DNA of 64,000 nucleotides. Source: Flavobacteriaceae bacterium UBA980. GTDB lineage: Bacteria > Bacteroidota > Bacteroidia > Flavobacteriales > Flavobacteriaceae. The position numbers were made by a program, and so were the translations under genes. This document shows, piece after piece, positions 36,869 to 45,817 of the stretch; position 1 is the stretch's first letter, and each line of letters starts with the position of its first letter. The stretch lies in NCBI GenBank assembly GCA_002292265.1, contig DBBQ01000039.1, positions 73,101-137,100 on the forward strand. Direction: 5' to 3'. Below the pieces are notes generated by a model. It did no database searches. It saw only the letters and a list, made by a program, of their open reading frames with translations, and was not told where the DNA came from.

Positions 36869-37900
36869 TCAGGAGTTTTTTGGGATACGCTTGTTCATCA
36901 ATTTAAACCACAGCGGTGGAAAGAAAGCGATCAGCATAGAGGTGGTGTAGCCAAAAGGTAGTTGTGGACTTTCCTCAATACTTTCAAGAATTTGATACTT
37001 TTTTGTAGCGCGATGGTGGTGGTCACTGTGACGTGTTAATTCATAGAGGACCAAACGTCCAATGGCGTGATTGGAATTCCAGGAATGCATCGGGGTAACG
37101 CGCTCATATCGTGATCCCTTCCGAGTTCTTAAAAGCCCGTAGTGTTCAATATAATTGATGGTTTCTAATAATAAAACTGCAACTACAGCGATTGCTATAG
37201 CAAATAAAACTCCTGGTATTCCAAAAAGGGAGCCTATAAAAGCTAGATAAAACAACTGAAACAACTGATAAAAAAAGAAATCATTGTACAGGCTAAAAAA
37301 ACCCCGTTTTTTATTTTTAAGGATGTTTTTTTGAAGCTGAAACGCATGGCGCACTTGACCAATAACTGAGCTAAACCAAAATGAGAAAACCGATTGATTT
37401 TTTTTAGAGGTTGCAGGATCTTTTGGAGTACCTACATTTTGATGATGACCAAAGTTATGTTCAATATAAAAGTGCATATAGAGAGCGGGCATAAGTAAAA
37501 ATTTGGCAAGGGTACGCTCCCAGAAGGTGGTGCGGTGTCCCAATTCGTGTGCTACATTTAATCCATTGGTGCCCAATACAATTCCAACAGAAAGAACAAG
37601 ACCGATACGTTCATGTACCAGAAGTGATTGGGAAGTCAACTGTCCAATGCCCATGATTAAGATTGAAAATACAATGAAGATGTTGAAGTAAAGCATCAAA
37701 TCAAAAAAGCGATTTGTCAAACGATTTTGAATTTTTTCTTCGTTGAGTTTTTCGGGATTGGGTTTTAAAAAGGCTTCGCAAATAGGAATGAATCCAAAGG
37801 CATAAAGGACAGTGGTAAAGCTCCAAACTCCTCCTATTTCCATTCCGACAATTGCTGACAGAGGAATACTGTAAGCTAAAAAGTACTTAACATCGCTCAT
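36869..37900 (-). CDS. Alkane 1-monooxygenase (AlkB-like membrane di-iron hydroxylase)
   Basis: The 343-residue membrane protein carries the histidine boxes of AlkB: HELGHRTTF, EHNFGHHQNVGTP, the AlkB-specific NYIEHYGLLR and HSDHHHRATKKY. About six membrane segments precede and separate the boxes. These enzymes hydroxylate the terminal carbon of alkanes or fatty acids with a rubredoxin electron donor, which is not encoded nearby. The gene stands alone with a large intergenic region on either side. Confidence 0.92.
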   Translation of the reverse strand: MSDVKYFLAYSIPLSAIVGMEIGGVWSFTTVLYAFGFIPICEAFLKPNPEKLNEEKIQNRLTNRFFDLMLYFNIFIVFSILIMGIGQLTSQSLLVHERIGLVLSVGIVLGTNGLNVAHELGHRTTFWERTLAKFLLMPALYMHFYIEHNFGHHQNVGTPKDPATSKKNQSVFSFWFSSVIGQVRHAFQLQKNILKNKKRGFFSLYNDFFFYQLFQLFYLAFIGSLFGIPGVLFAIAIAVVAVLLLETINYIEHYGLLRTRKGSRYERVTPMHSWNSNHAIGRLVLYELTRHSDHHHRATKKYQILESIEESPQLPFGYTTSMLIAFFPPLWFKLMNKRIPKNS

Positions 37901-37984
37901 CTCTTAAATAAATTAGTATTTAATATTACAAAAAATAATATGAAAACACCAATGTCTTTCAGAGAAGCCCTACAGCAACAAGTA

Positions 37985-38028
37985 TAAAAAACCCCACTCT
38001 ATGCTCAACAAACGGAGACAGAGTGAGG
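37985..38028 (-). terminator. Terminator for the small minus-strand genes
   Basis: Read on the minus strand, CACTCT and AGAGTG form a stem (loop about 20 bases) followed by GGGG and a T run. It lies downstream of the small gene ending at 38055. Confidence 0.45.
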
Positions 38029-38054
38029 ATGAAACACGTTTCCCTTAGGGGGTT

Positions 38055-38207
38055 CTAATTTCTTTTTTTAGAGTATTTATTAGAGCCTACATCAGGGGGT
38101 AATGTATTGGTTTTCTTTTCCTTGTTGGTATCATTCACTTTTTGTAGCGAACCATAAGACATGACAATACCCAACACAAGAAAGAAAATGAGCAGCTTGT
38201 TTTTCAT
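38055..38207 (-). CDS. Small secreted or membrane peptide (50 aa)
   Basis: This 50-residue frame starts with a hydrophobic signal-like segment (NKLLIFFLVLGIVMSYG) followed by a polar tail (NKEKKTNTLPPDVGSNKY). No homologue comes to mind. The coding assignment rests on the clear start, the signal-like start and the terminator downstream. It shares direction with the 40-residue frame just upstream. Confidence 0.5.
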   Translation of the reverse strand: MKNKLLIFFLVLGIVMSYGSLQKVNDTNKEKKTNTLPPDVGSNKYSKKRN

Positions 38208-38222
38208 GATAAGGAGGGGGTT

Positions 38223-38345
38223 TTAGTTTTTCGTTACCTGCTCTAAAATAGATTTCAATAAATCGTTTTGTTTTCTCATAAGTTCTAGAATCTCTCTGTC
38301 TATTACTTTTTGTTCAATCGTACGGGTTTTGTTGTAGTATTTCAT
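38223..38345 (-). CDS. Small charged peptide (40 aa), tentative
   Basis: A 40-residue frame (MKYYNKTRTIEQKVIDREI, then LKSILEQVTKN) is strongly helical and charged with no transmembrane part. It lies 15 bases ahead of the small membrane-peptide gene and could be read with it. Very short, unrecognised, so only tentative. Confidence 0.35.
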   Translation of the reverse strand: MKYYNKTRTIEQKVIDREILELMRKQNDLLKSILEQVTKN

Positions 38346-38656
38346 AATTAAAAACAGTAATGCCAAAACATACTAAAACCAGAAAAAGAAAATGAAGTTG
38401 AATCTCTTGTTTTCAAAATGAACATAAACTTTTCGCTAGCTTGGGGATGCTTTTAGCGTTAAACCTATGTAACGATTTTTTCGGATGCGTTCTCTCCACC
38501 CGCGACTTTATTGTTTCTCCCAGTCCACACGGGATATTCACAAATTTAAAGAATTTATTTTATTTCTGAAAACCAAATTCTTTTTTCTTTTAACTGCAGA
38601 AGGGATTTTTTTGAGCTTGTGCGGAACAGTAAATATTTCTAATCCGATAAAGCGAA

Positions 38657-38887
38657 CTAAACTTTGGGCTTTTTCAATAAACCAATAATTTTAAATATTT
38701 GAATGCTCACAATTACGACATTTAGAAAAATGATGGAGTACGAAACATCGATAATTCCGTAAAGTAACCACAAAAATGCGCCTACTAAATTTACGGTTCT
38801 GAGCCACAACATATTGTTGATCAGAAAAGAGAAAATCACAAAAGCCGTTGCAGACCAGCCCACAATTTCTAGCATTTCAAGTTCCAT
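38657..38887 (-). CDS. YgjV-like small membrane protein
   Basis: The 76-residue protein has about three short spans and the layout EIVGWSATAFVIFSF, RTVNLVGAFLWLLYG, then VNVVIVSIQIFKIIGL-like, which matches the short C-terminal repeat seen in the YgjV/inner membrane protein family. Function is unknown. It is transcribed alone on the minus strand. Confidence 0.6.
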   Translation of the reverse strand: MELEMLEIVGWSATAFVIFSFLINNMLWLRTVNLVGAFLWLLYGIIDVSYSIIFLNVVIVSIQIFKIIGLLKKPKV

Positions 38888-38967
38888 AAGTTCGCTTTAA
38901 AGTTTACACAAAGAAAACTATTTTAGAGTAATATTGTGGTTTAGTGCAACTTTAGATAGAGGAATTT

Positions 38968-39195
38968 TTATTGAATTTTAGTAGGATTCGGATTTGAAAA
39001 TTCCTCAGGGGAATCGAAGTTTTTATGAATTTTAGAAAGGTTGTTTCCCTGTATGTCATATAGGTCTCCAGACCAGCTGTCGATAATCAATGTTTCATTT
39101 ACAGGAGAGGGCTGGTACCGATTTGCAAAGGCGTAAATGAGCATTGCGACAATGATGGAAATCCCTAGAAAATAATTTGGATGTATCGTTTTCAC
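38968..39195 (-). CDS. Hypothetical single-span membrane protein
   Basis: The 75-residue product has one N-terminal span (FLGISIIVAMLIYAFA) and a periplasmic part (LIIDSWSGDLYDIQGNNLSK) of unknown function. It begins inside the last codons of the upstream gene at 39192 (4-base overlap), so the two are an operon. Confidence 0.55.
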   Translation of the reverse strand: MKTIHPNYFLGISIIVAMLIYAFANRYQPSPVNETLIIDSWSGDLYDIQGNNLSKIHKNFDSPEEFSNPNPTKIQ

Positions 39196-39485
39196 GAGAT
39201 TTGATTTTTGCTGTTTTCGATTCTAATTTCCTTATAGATTAGGGTAAGCATGACTGTAGAAACCATTACGTGAAGAAATCCAAAGGACAAGGCGTCAAGA
39301 CCTGATATCTGGCCTGAAACAGAAGAAATGGTGTACATGATAATTGCAAATAAGTTGAATCCAGCCACTACATATCCATAGGCGAGTCGGACCTTAGGAT
39401 TGTGCCAAACCATCCTTAATACAAGAAAGGTAACCAACCAAAAAATAAATTCATACAGATACTGAATATCGTGAAGCTCCAACAT
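39192..39485 (-). CDS. Hypothetical multi-span membrane protein
   Basis: The 97-residue protein has three to four membrane spans (FIFWLVTFLVLRMVW, VVAGFNLFAIIMYTIS, HVMVSTVMLTLIYKEIRI). I do not recognise the family. It is the first of a two-gene unit with the single-span protein downstream. The 395 bases upstream (39486-39880) hold no gene I can support. Confidence 0.55.
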   Translation of the reverse strand: MLELHDIQYLYEFIFWLVTFLVLRMVWHNPKVRLAYGYVVAGFNLFAIIMYTISSVSGQISGLDALSFGFLHVMVSTVMLTLIYKEIRIENSKNQIS

Positions 39486-39880
39486 AATTCTCTTTCATTA
39501 AACGATTCATTACAAATTTAATAAAAACAATAAGAACCTTCTGAAAAAAAATCTAGATCAAATGGTTATTTTCAGGATCTGGTAAAACAAAGAGCAAGGT
39601 TTTCAATTTTTCTCAAAAAAAATCTTAGAAACAGGTTCTGAAAGCAATAAGGGTAAGTTGGTTAACTAAAGGAGTCAAAGAAAGGATATTGGAAATAGAC
39701 CCTTTCCTGTCTTTTTATTTTTTCAAATTCAGCATGAGTGTATCTTCTCTATCAAAAAAAATGGCATCTTTTCACTGATTAACTGAAAATGAAGTATTCG
39801 TTCAAAAGTTTAAGATCCTGTGAATCAACCTTCGGTTTTCGCAAATGCATTACCTTAGAGGCAAGTTAACCTTATAGAAT

Positions 39881-40192
39881 ATGAATCTGAATGCACTGCC
39901 AAGTAAAGAATTAATGCCTGGGTACCACGGTAAAATGGTGCATGGTGACCAGCTCACCTGGGCTTTTTGGACAGTTGAAAAAGGGGCTGTTGTACCTGAA
40001 CACCAACACCCACACGAACAAATTATGCATGTGGTGGAGGGGGACTTTGAATTTACCCTAGATGGGGAAACAAAAATTTGTAAACCGGGAGATATTGTGC
40101 ACATCTCATCAAATCTTCCCCACTCAGGAAAAGCGATTACTCCATGTAAATTAATGGACGTTTTTAGTCCAGCACGTGAAAAATACAAATAA
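39881..40192 (+). CDS. Cupin-domain protein
   Basis: The 103-residue protein is a single small cupin barrel: EHQHPHEQIMHVVEGDFEF carries the first-motif histidines (near residues 41-48), and HISSNLPHSG the second. Such proteins bind metal and often act on, or sense, small sugars or keto-acids. The next gene, 3 bases on, is a short-chain dehydrogenase, and the two likely work in one pathway. It starts at the only ATG fitting the family. Confidence 0.8.
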   Translation: MNLNALPSKELMPGYHGKMVHGDQLTWAFWTVEKGAVVPEHQHPHEQIMHVVEGDFEFTLDGETKICKPGDIVHISSNLPHSGKAITPCKLMDVFSPAREKYK

Positions 40193-40195
40193 TTT

Positions 40196-40981
40196 ATGAA
40201 GGTTGATTTAACAGGAAAAAGAGCCTTGGTAGGGGGAGCTAGCAAAGGGATAGGCCGGGCAATTGCAGAACGACTAGCAGCCTCAGGTGCAGAAGTGGTT
40301 GTCATGGCACGAAACGAATCGAGTCTCCAAGAGTTGGTCGCCCGACTGGATCGTTCCCAGGCACAGAACCACCGTTATTTAGTCGTTGACTTTTCAGATT
40401 ACAAAGCTTTTTCTAAAAAAGTAAATGCTTTTTTTAGAGATCATAAGATTGATATAGTAATCAATAATACTCAGGGACCAGCAGCTGGAAGTGCTCTAGA
40501 AAAACAGATTGAGGAGTACCAAGACGCTTTTGACTTATTGTTTAAGTGTGCTGTTTTATGCACGACTCTTGCTTTACCGCATATGCAAGAACAACAATGG
40601 GGACGCATACTCAACGTCGCTTCCATTTCAGTAAAGGAACCTCTGAATTACTTGGTACTTTCCAATACCTTGCGCGCTGCTTTAGTGACCTGGGCAAAAA
40701 GTTTGTCTGTAGATATTGCAGAAGATCAAATCACGATCAATTCAATTCTTACGGGGTATTTCGATACTCAACGTATCGAACAACTGAATACTAAAAAAGC
40801 CGAAAAAATGGGAATCCCAGTTTCTGAAGTTCGAGCTGCCATGGAAGCTACTGTCCCCATGAAACGCATCGGAAAACCCGAAGAATATGCAAACTTAGTT
40901 TGTTTTTTAGCTTCAGATCTTGCGGGGTACATAACGGGAACTACTATCCCAATTGACGGGGGATTATTAAAATCACTTTAG
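40196..40981 (+). CDS. SDR family oxidoreductase with a non-standard active site
   Basis: The 261-residue protein has the NAD(P) motif GGASKGIGRAIA (residues 9-20), NNTQGPAAG, the serine region LNVASISVKEP, and the C-terminal IDGGLLKSL. The usual YxxxK catalytic pair appears as YLVLS (with the following SNTLRAALVTWAKSLS), so the lysine is absent; a clade of FabG-like proteins shares this LSN-x-x-R pattern. Catalysis may differ from a normal dehydrogenase. Operon with the cupin gene. Substrate unknown. Confidence 0.82.
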   Translation: MKVDLTGKRALVGGASKGIGRAIAERLAASGAEVVVMARNESSLQELVARLDRSQAQNHRYLVVDFSDYKAFSKKVNAFFRDHKIDIVINNTQGPAAGSALEKQIEEYQDAFDLLFKCAVLCTTLALPHMQEQQWGRILNVASISVKEPLNYLVLSNTLRAALVTWAKSLSVDIAEDQITINSILTGYFDTQRIEQLNTKKAEKMGIPVSEVRAAMEATVPMKRIGKPEEYANLVCFLASDLAGYITGTTIPIDGGLLKSL

Positions 40982-40999
40982 GTTAATTTCGATAAAAAA

Positions 41000-42499
41000 T
41001 CATTCTTTACTTCCAATGATTTCTTGGTACCTTTTAATCATTTGATTCAATTTTTCAGGCTGGCTTTTTGCTAGGTTGTTTTGTTGTGCCTGATCTGTAT
41101 CTAGATCAAAAAGTTGATAGTTCTCCGAATTTCCAAGTTCTACATTCGTGTAATAACTTTTTTCAGGTCCTGCATAGGGAGGTATGAGTACCCAATTTTG
41201 GCTTCTAAAAGCGGTTTTGGTTTGCGCTTCTATCACCAGTTCGCTTCTTCCGGTTCCTGAATTTTTAAACAAAACTTCAGATAAATCCACCCCGTCTTTG
41301 GATCTTGTTTGAGAACCGATTAATGCGGCGATAGAATTCAAAAAGTCAATCTGTGAAACTGTTTCGTCAGCAACTTGAGGTTTTATTTTTCCCTTCCAAT
41401 AGGTGATCAGTGGGACGCGCGTACCTGCTTCAAAGAGACTGTATTTCCCCCCTCTTAAACCACCTGAGGGGGTGTGGTCTCCAATTTTTTCAACAGCGTC
41501 ATCATAATAACCGTCATTGAGAACAGGGCCGTTGTCGCTAGAGAGGATAAGGATTGTATTTTCTAACAGCTTGTTTTCTTCCAGATGTGCGTATAATTCA
41601 CCAATACACCAATCAGCTTCAATGATGGCGTCTCCTCGAGGTCCCATCCCCGATTTTCCCTCAAAACGAGGATGTGGGGTTCTGGGTACGTGGGGCTGCT
41701 GTAGGGTGTAAAACAAAAAGAAAGGATTGTCTTTGACCTTACTGATGTATTTTTTTGCTTGGTTTAAAAATTCGTCTGCCATATCAATATCACTCCACTG
41801 AGCTAGTGTGCCGCCTTTCATAAATCCAATTCGCGGGACTCCGTTTACTATAGAGCCGTTATGTCCGTGATGCCACATCATGGAAAGCAGTTCAGGATTT
41901 TCTTTTCCTGTGGGCTGACCTTCAAAATTTTTCTCAAAACTCACCTCAATGGGATCCTTAGGGTCCAAATTAACGACCTTTCCATTTTCAATATAGACGG
42001 TAGGAACACGGTCTTGGGTATCGGGCATGATAAAACTATGGTCAAATCCAACCTCGTTGGGACCAGGGCTAATTTTTTGGTTGTAATTAATTTTGGAGTC
42101 TCCGAGTCCCAGATGCCATTTTCCTACAATCCCTGTTTGATAGCCACTGTTTTTTAACATTTTTGGCAAGGTCATTTCGGTTGTATCAATAATGAGATTG
42201 GCCCCAGTTAAAATTTTTGCACGTTTGTTTCTCCACGGATAGGTTCCGGTGAGCAGGGCATACCTACTGGGGCTACAGGTAGCAGAACTGGAATAGCCAC
42301 TTGTAAATCGAGTGCCTTGGTTGGCAATTTTATCTATGTTGGGGGTATTTAATGTTCCCAAGCCATAGGAACTTACATCTCCATACCCCAGATCATCCGC
42401 ATAGATTATTATGATATTGGGAGGGTTGGATTTATTTTCATCTTTACACGAAGTCACGCTAAAAAGAAATACTACCGAAAGTACAAACAGGTTCCTCAT
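41000..42499 (-). CDS. Sulfatase (arylsulfatase-type) lipoprotein
   Basis: Start chosen at 42499 (MRNLFVLSVVFLFSVTSCKDE) because a lipobox follows; the frame extends 8 residues upstream. The roughly 500-residue protein has the metal motif IIIIYADDLGYGD and the formylglycine site in the cysteine form CSPSRYALLTG, which anaerobic or aerobic maturases convert. Later motifs GKWHLGLGD and LSSDNGPVLNDG are standard. It likely removes sulfate from marine polysaccharides. The adjacent divergent gene encodes a DUF1080 glycan hydrolase. Confidence 0.93.
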   Translation of the reverse strand: MRNLFVLSVVFLFSVTSCKDENKSNPPNIIIIYADDLGYGDVSSYGLGTLNTPNIDKIANQGTRFTSGYSSSATCSPSRYALLTGTYPWRNKRAKILTGANLIIDTTEMTLPKMLKNSGYQTGIVGKWHLGLGDSKINYNQKISPGPNEVGFDHSFIMPDTQDRVPTVYIENGKVVNLDPKDPIEVSFEKNFEGQPTGKENPELLSMMWHHGHNGSIVNGVPRIGFMKGGTLAQWSDIDMADEFLNQAKKYISKVKDNPFFLFYTLQQPHVPRTPHPRFEGKSGMGPRGDAIIEADWCIGELYAHLEENKLLENTILILSSDNGPVLNDGYYDDAVEKIGDHTPSGGLRGGKYSLFEAGTRVPLITYWKGKIKPQVADETVSQIDFLNSIAALIGSQTRSKDGVDLSEVLFKNSGTGRSELVIEAQTKTAFRSQNWVLIPPYAGPEKSYYTNVELGNSENYQLFDLDTDQAQQNNLAKSQPEKLNQMIKRYQEIIGSKE

Positions 42500-42673
42500 C
42501 TGATTTTTTTTATTACTCCCCAAGTTACGTAGATTGTTTTAAAATGAAAATCGAGGACGAGAAAGAGACTGCATGTCCTTCCTTTTTTGTTATAAAACAA
42601 AACCAAGACGCCTCTTGTTTCCTCCCAATTCTACCATTATTTTTTTTATTTTTAATGACGATACTATGCAAAT

Positions 42674-43570
42674 ATGAAAACGTACGCTCAATTTTTATTG
42701 TTTATTTTTTTGTTCGGTTCCTGTCAAAAGAAGGAATCCGGTTTGGTGAAGGAAGATTGGACTCCTCTCTTCAATGGTAAGGACTTGTCTGGCTGGACAA
42801 TTAAAATTGCTGATATGCCCCTAAATGAAAATTTCAAAAACACCTTTCAAGTAGAGGATAGTCTAGTCCGAATTGTCTATGACGAATATGAAGATTTTGA
42901 TGACCGCTATGGACATATGTATTACAAAACACCTTATTCACATTATAAACTCAGATTTGATTACCGTTTTCTTGGGGAACAAACCCCTGGAGGGGAAGGT
43001 TGGAATATTCGCAACAGTGGAGTAATGATTCACTCCCAATCTGCCTCAAGTAATGCTTTTGAACAGCATTTTCCGGTATCCTTAGAAATACAGCTCTTAG
43101 GGGGTTTAGGTGACGGTGAACGCACCACGGCAAATTTATGTACTCCAGGAACTGCGGTTTATTTTAAGGAGCAACCGGATTATACCCACTGTATTTCTTC
43201 TGAGTCGAAAACCTATCACGGAGATCAATGGGTTCATGTAGAAGCTGTCATTTTAGGGAATGAGTCGGTGATACACATTGTTGAAAACGACACCGTTTTG
43301 AAATACACTAAGCCTTTTGTAGACGAGAGTTTTATAGCGAAGGCTTATCAAGGCGAAGATTGGGATAATATGGGTGTGACCAATAAAGAAATGTGGCTTA
43401 AAAAGACAGGGAACCCCATCGAAGAAGGATATATTGCTTTACAAGCAGAAAGCCACCCGATTGATTTTAAAAATATAGAATTATTAAATCTCTGTGGTTG
43501 TATGGATACGGAGGCAAAAAACTACAAGCCTTACTTTGTAAAGGAAGACAACACGAAATGTATGTATTAA
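42674..43570 (+). CDS. DUF1080 (3-keto-disaccharide hydrolase-like) lipoprotein with C-terminal GC-x-D-type cysteine motif
   Basis: The 298-residue protein has a lipobox (FLFGSCQKKE) and the DUF1080 concanavalin-like fold: WTPLFNGKDLSGWTIKIADM near the start, YSHYKLRFDYRFLGEQ, GWNIRNSGVMIHSQS, VSLEIQLLGG, and GYIALQAESHPIDFKNIELL. The last 25 residues (CGCMDTEAKNYKPYF ... TKCMY) match the short Cys-rich GC-x-D-x-x-A-x-NY module common in Bacteroidota surface proteins. Probably hydrolyses or binds sugar substrates outside the cell. Divergent from the sulfatase gene. Confidence 0.85.
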   Translation: MKTYAQFLLFIFLFGSCQKKESGLVKEDWTPLFNGKDLSGWTIKIADMPLNENFKNTFQVEDSLVRIVYDEYEDFDDRYGHMYYKTPYSHYKLRFDYRFLGEQTPGGEGWNIRNSGVMIHSQSASSNAFEQHFPVSLEIQLLGGLGDGERTTANLCTPGTAVYFKEQPDYTHCISSESKTYHGDQWVHVEAVILGNESVIHIVENDTVLKYTKPFVDESFIAKAYQGEDWDNMGVTNKEMWLKKTGNPIEEGYIALQAESHPIDFKNIELLNLCGCMDTEAKNYKPYFVKEDNTKCMY

Positions 43571-43573
43571 ACG

Positions 43574-43969
43574 CTATTCTTTTGCTTCCTCTTGTTTCTG
43601 AAAGCGCAAAAAATAGATCAGTGTACATGCGCTTAACATCAAAGCTGCGGGTAGCGATTTGATTAGTGCATCTCCTATGGAAAAGTGGAAATAAAGTGCT
43701 GCAGTCATCAACCCACCAATGACAAGTAGAGGAGGCAATTCCATTTTTTTATAGAAAATACTGATCAACAAAAGCAAAGCAGCAAAAACTTTCAAGGTTC
43801 CAATAGCGTACATTGTAATTAGTGATAGGCCGTATGCGGCAAATTCGGAAACTAAATCGGTGGCTTCTCCACCTCTATAAATTGTTTGTTTTCCGTAGCG
43901 AAATAACCACACATTAGCTATCGTAAAGGAAACAATACATTTTAAAACAATAGTGATGTATTTTTTCAT
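43574..43969 (-). CDS. DoxX-like membrane protein
   Basis: The 131-residue protein has four membrane spans and fits the DoxX/DoxD-like small family: ATDLVSEFAAYGLSLITMYAIGTLKVFAALLLL is the conserved second-span region, and MTAALYFHFSIGD the third. Redox or electron-transfer roles are reported for some members, but the function here is unknown. It is convergent with the DUF1080 gene, with 3 bases between stops. Confidence 0.7.
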   Translation of the reverse strand: MKKYITIVLKCIVSFTIANVWLFRYGKQTIYRGGEATDLVSEFAAYGLSLITMYAIGTLKVFAALLLLISIFYKKMELPPLLVIGGLMTAALYFHFSIGDALIKSLPAALMLSACTLIYFLRFQKQEEAKE

Positions 43970-44064
43970 TGATATAAAATTCGTATTTCTAAAGATAAAA
44001 AAACTTTGCGTGGGTTTTTATTTACTGCTTGTTAGGTTATTCACCCCTTGGTCTCCAATGTTTG

Positions 44065-44478
44065 TTAGAGTAGTTGTTCTTGTTTAATTTCATAAATATG
44101 AAGTACCTGTTTGTTCTGGGTTATAGCATTGCGAAAGTAAAACCCTAGTTTTTTTAGCAGATTGATTGAAGTTTCATTTTCTTCCCAACAAATAGCGATA
44201 ATAGGTGAGGAGGGTTCCCTAGCATATCCCATTTTGTAAAATTTAGGCAATAGGGTAAAACCAAAATCAGGAGCATCTAAGTTATCTCTTTGAATAAACG
44301 AAAGAATTCCAACAGGTTCTAAGGAGTCTAATTTTTGAATGACACTGTAGTAAAAGTTGGGAGTTTTGAGGATTTTGGAAATGTAGGAGATAGCCTGTTC
44401 ATTGGAGGAAACACCTCTGTACCGAGAGATCGAGAAAATAATCGGATTTGATCTAAACCCTAGTGAGACTTTATAGCT
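44065..44478 (-). pseudogene. GNAT acetyltransferase remnant (N-terminally truncated, internally deleted)
   Basis: The frame open from 44478 to 44065 encodes a RimJ/RimL-like acetyltransferase piece (YRGVSSNEQAISYISKIL, EPVGILSFIQRD, DFGFTLLPKFYKMGYA, ETSINLLKKLGF). It has no start codon, lacks the usual first 30 or so residues, and at GYAREPSS | PIIAICW about ten residues of the acetyl-CoA region seem missing. Its 5' side is fused to the end of the tolC-like gene (8-base overlap). I read it as a deletion remnant rather than an active gene. Confidence 0.6.
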
Positions 44479-45817
44479 CTACATTCAATAATTGTCCACT
44501 CAATTGAATCAAATTTAATTCTGCCAGTTTGGCTTGGTATTTCGCAGCGGCTCTTTGGACTTGGGCATTTCTCAGATTGATTTGGGCTTGTCTAAATTCG
44601 ATCGCGGTTATTGACCCTAGTTTGTACTGGGCCTGGGAACGATCAAAATTATACTTTCCTGTTTCCACTTGCTTGTTTTGAATCGTATAAATGTTTACTG
44701 CGTTTTGGTAGTTTTGCTGGGCGTTTCTCAGATTTCGCTCAAAGGTAAGTAGGGTTTCCTCTTCTTGAATTTTTTGATTTTCCAGTGCAATTTTTGCATT
44801 TTTCACTTGAGTAAGGGTACGCCCACTATCAAAAAGGTTCCAACTCAAACTGGCACCTATACCTACTGAGTATGTCGTATTATTGGTTCCAGGGAAGAAG
44901 GCAGAAGCGGGACTTTTATTTAGATTCCATCCGTAGGATCCTACTAGACCTAAAGTAGGTAGGTAACCCGATTGACGAATTTTAATATCATATGCATTGA
45001 TTTGATAGTTGCGTTCTTGCTTTAAAAGGGCCACATTATTTTCCGCGGCAGTCTCCAACCAGCTTTCTATTTGGATTTCAGGCACAAATTTTACACTCAA
45101 ATCAACACTGTAGGCTTGTTCCATAGGCTGGTTTAAGAGCAGGTTCAAATCTCTTTTTGCATTATCTAGTTGCTGTTTTGTTTGGATCAAGTTAATGCTG
45201 TCATTAGTAACGTCTACCTGAGCATTTAATACAGCAAGTTTATTTCCTTGCCCGTGGATAAAGGAATATTCAGCTCGCTTTTGACGCTCCTGAGATACAG
45301 CTAAATTATCTTGTAAAATAGCATTCGATTCTGTGAGCTGAGCGATATTAAAGTAAACTTCGAAGAGTTGTAAAATGGTAAATTCAATGGTTTCTCTAAG
45401 CTGTAATTCGCTAAGTGCATATTGCTCTTTAAGTCGTTTGTAGGTATATTTTCTACCCAGACCATCAAAAAGTGTATAGTTTACATTTATCCCAGCATTA
45501 AAGCGTTGTGTTTCTTGATCTTCAAAAACCCGATTTGGTATTGGATTTCCTTGGTCATCCACCTGTCCCGGAAATGCAATTTCGGCATCCGATCCGGTAT
45601 AATTCCCCCCGCTCGAAAGAGCCACTGAAGGCAAATACCCTGAATTTAGTAGACTGCTATTATTTTTTTCTATTTCTGTAGTATTCCTTGAAATGAGTAT
45701 TCCAAAGTTTTGCTCCAGAGCGATGGCCAGAGCTTCTTCTTTTGATAGGTTTTCTTGACTCTGAATTGATGTAAAAATTCCAAAAAATAGTAAAGCGATG
45801 CTAAATTTTACTCTCAT
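44471..45817 (-). CDS. TolC family outer membrane efflux channel
   Basis: The 448-residue protein has a signal peptide (FFGIFTSIQSQ) and two copies of the helical-barrel repeat (LSKEEALAIALEQNFGILIS with QLFEVYFNIAQLTES; then ETAAENNVALLKQERNYQI with FERNLRNAQQNYQNAV). It would form the outer membrane exit duct for the RND pump encoded just upstream, whose stop it overlaps by 4 bases. Third and last gene of the efflux operon. Substrates unknown. Confidence 0.9.
   Translation of the reverse strand: MRVKFSIALLFFGIFTSIQSQENLSKEEALAIALEQNFGILISRNTTEIEKNNSSLLNSGYLPSVALSSGGNYTGSDAEIAFPGQVDDQGNPIPNRVFEDQETQRFNAGINVNYTLFDGLGRKYTYKRLKEQYALSELQLRETIEFTILQLFEVYFNIAQLTESNAILQDNLAVSQERQKRAEYSFIHGQGNKLAVLNAQVDVTNDSINLIQTKQQLDNAKRDLNLLLNQPMEQAYSVDLSVKFVPEIQIESWLETAAENNVALLKQERNYQINAYDIKIRQSGYLPTLGLVGSYGWNLNKSPASAFFPGTNNTTYSVGIGASLSWNLFDSGRTLTQVKNAKIALENQKIQEEETLLTFERNLRNAQQNYQNAVNIYTIQNKQVETGKYNFDRSQAQYKLGSITAIEFRQAQINLRNAQVQRAAAKYQAKLAELNLIQLSGQLLNVEL

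Noticed and set aside
38485..38688. A 67-codon plus-strand frame.
   Set aside because: It overlaps the YgjV-like gene end and shows no protein-like features.
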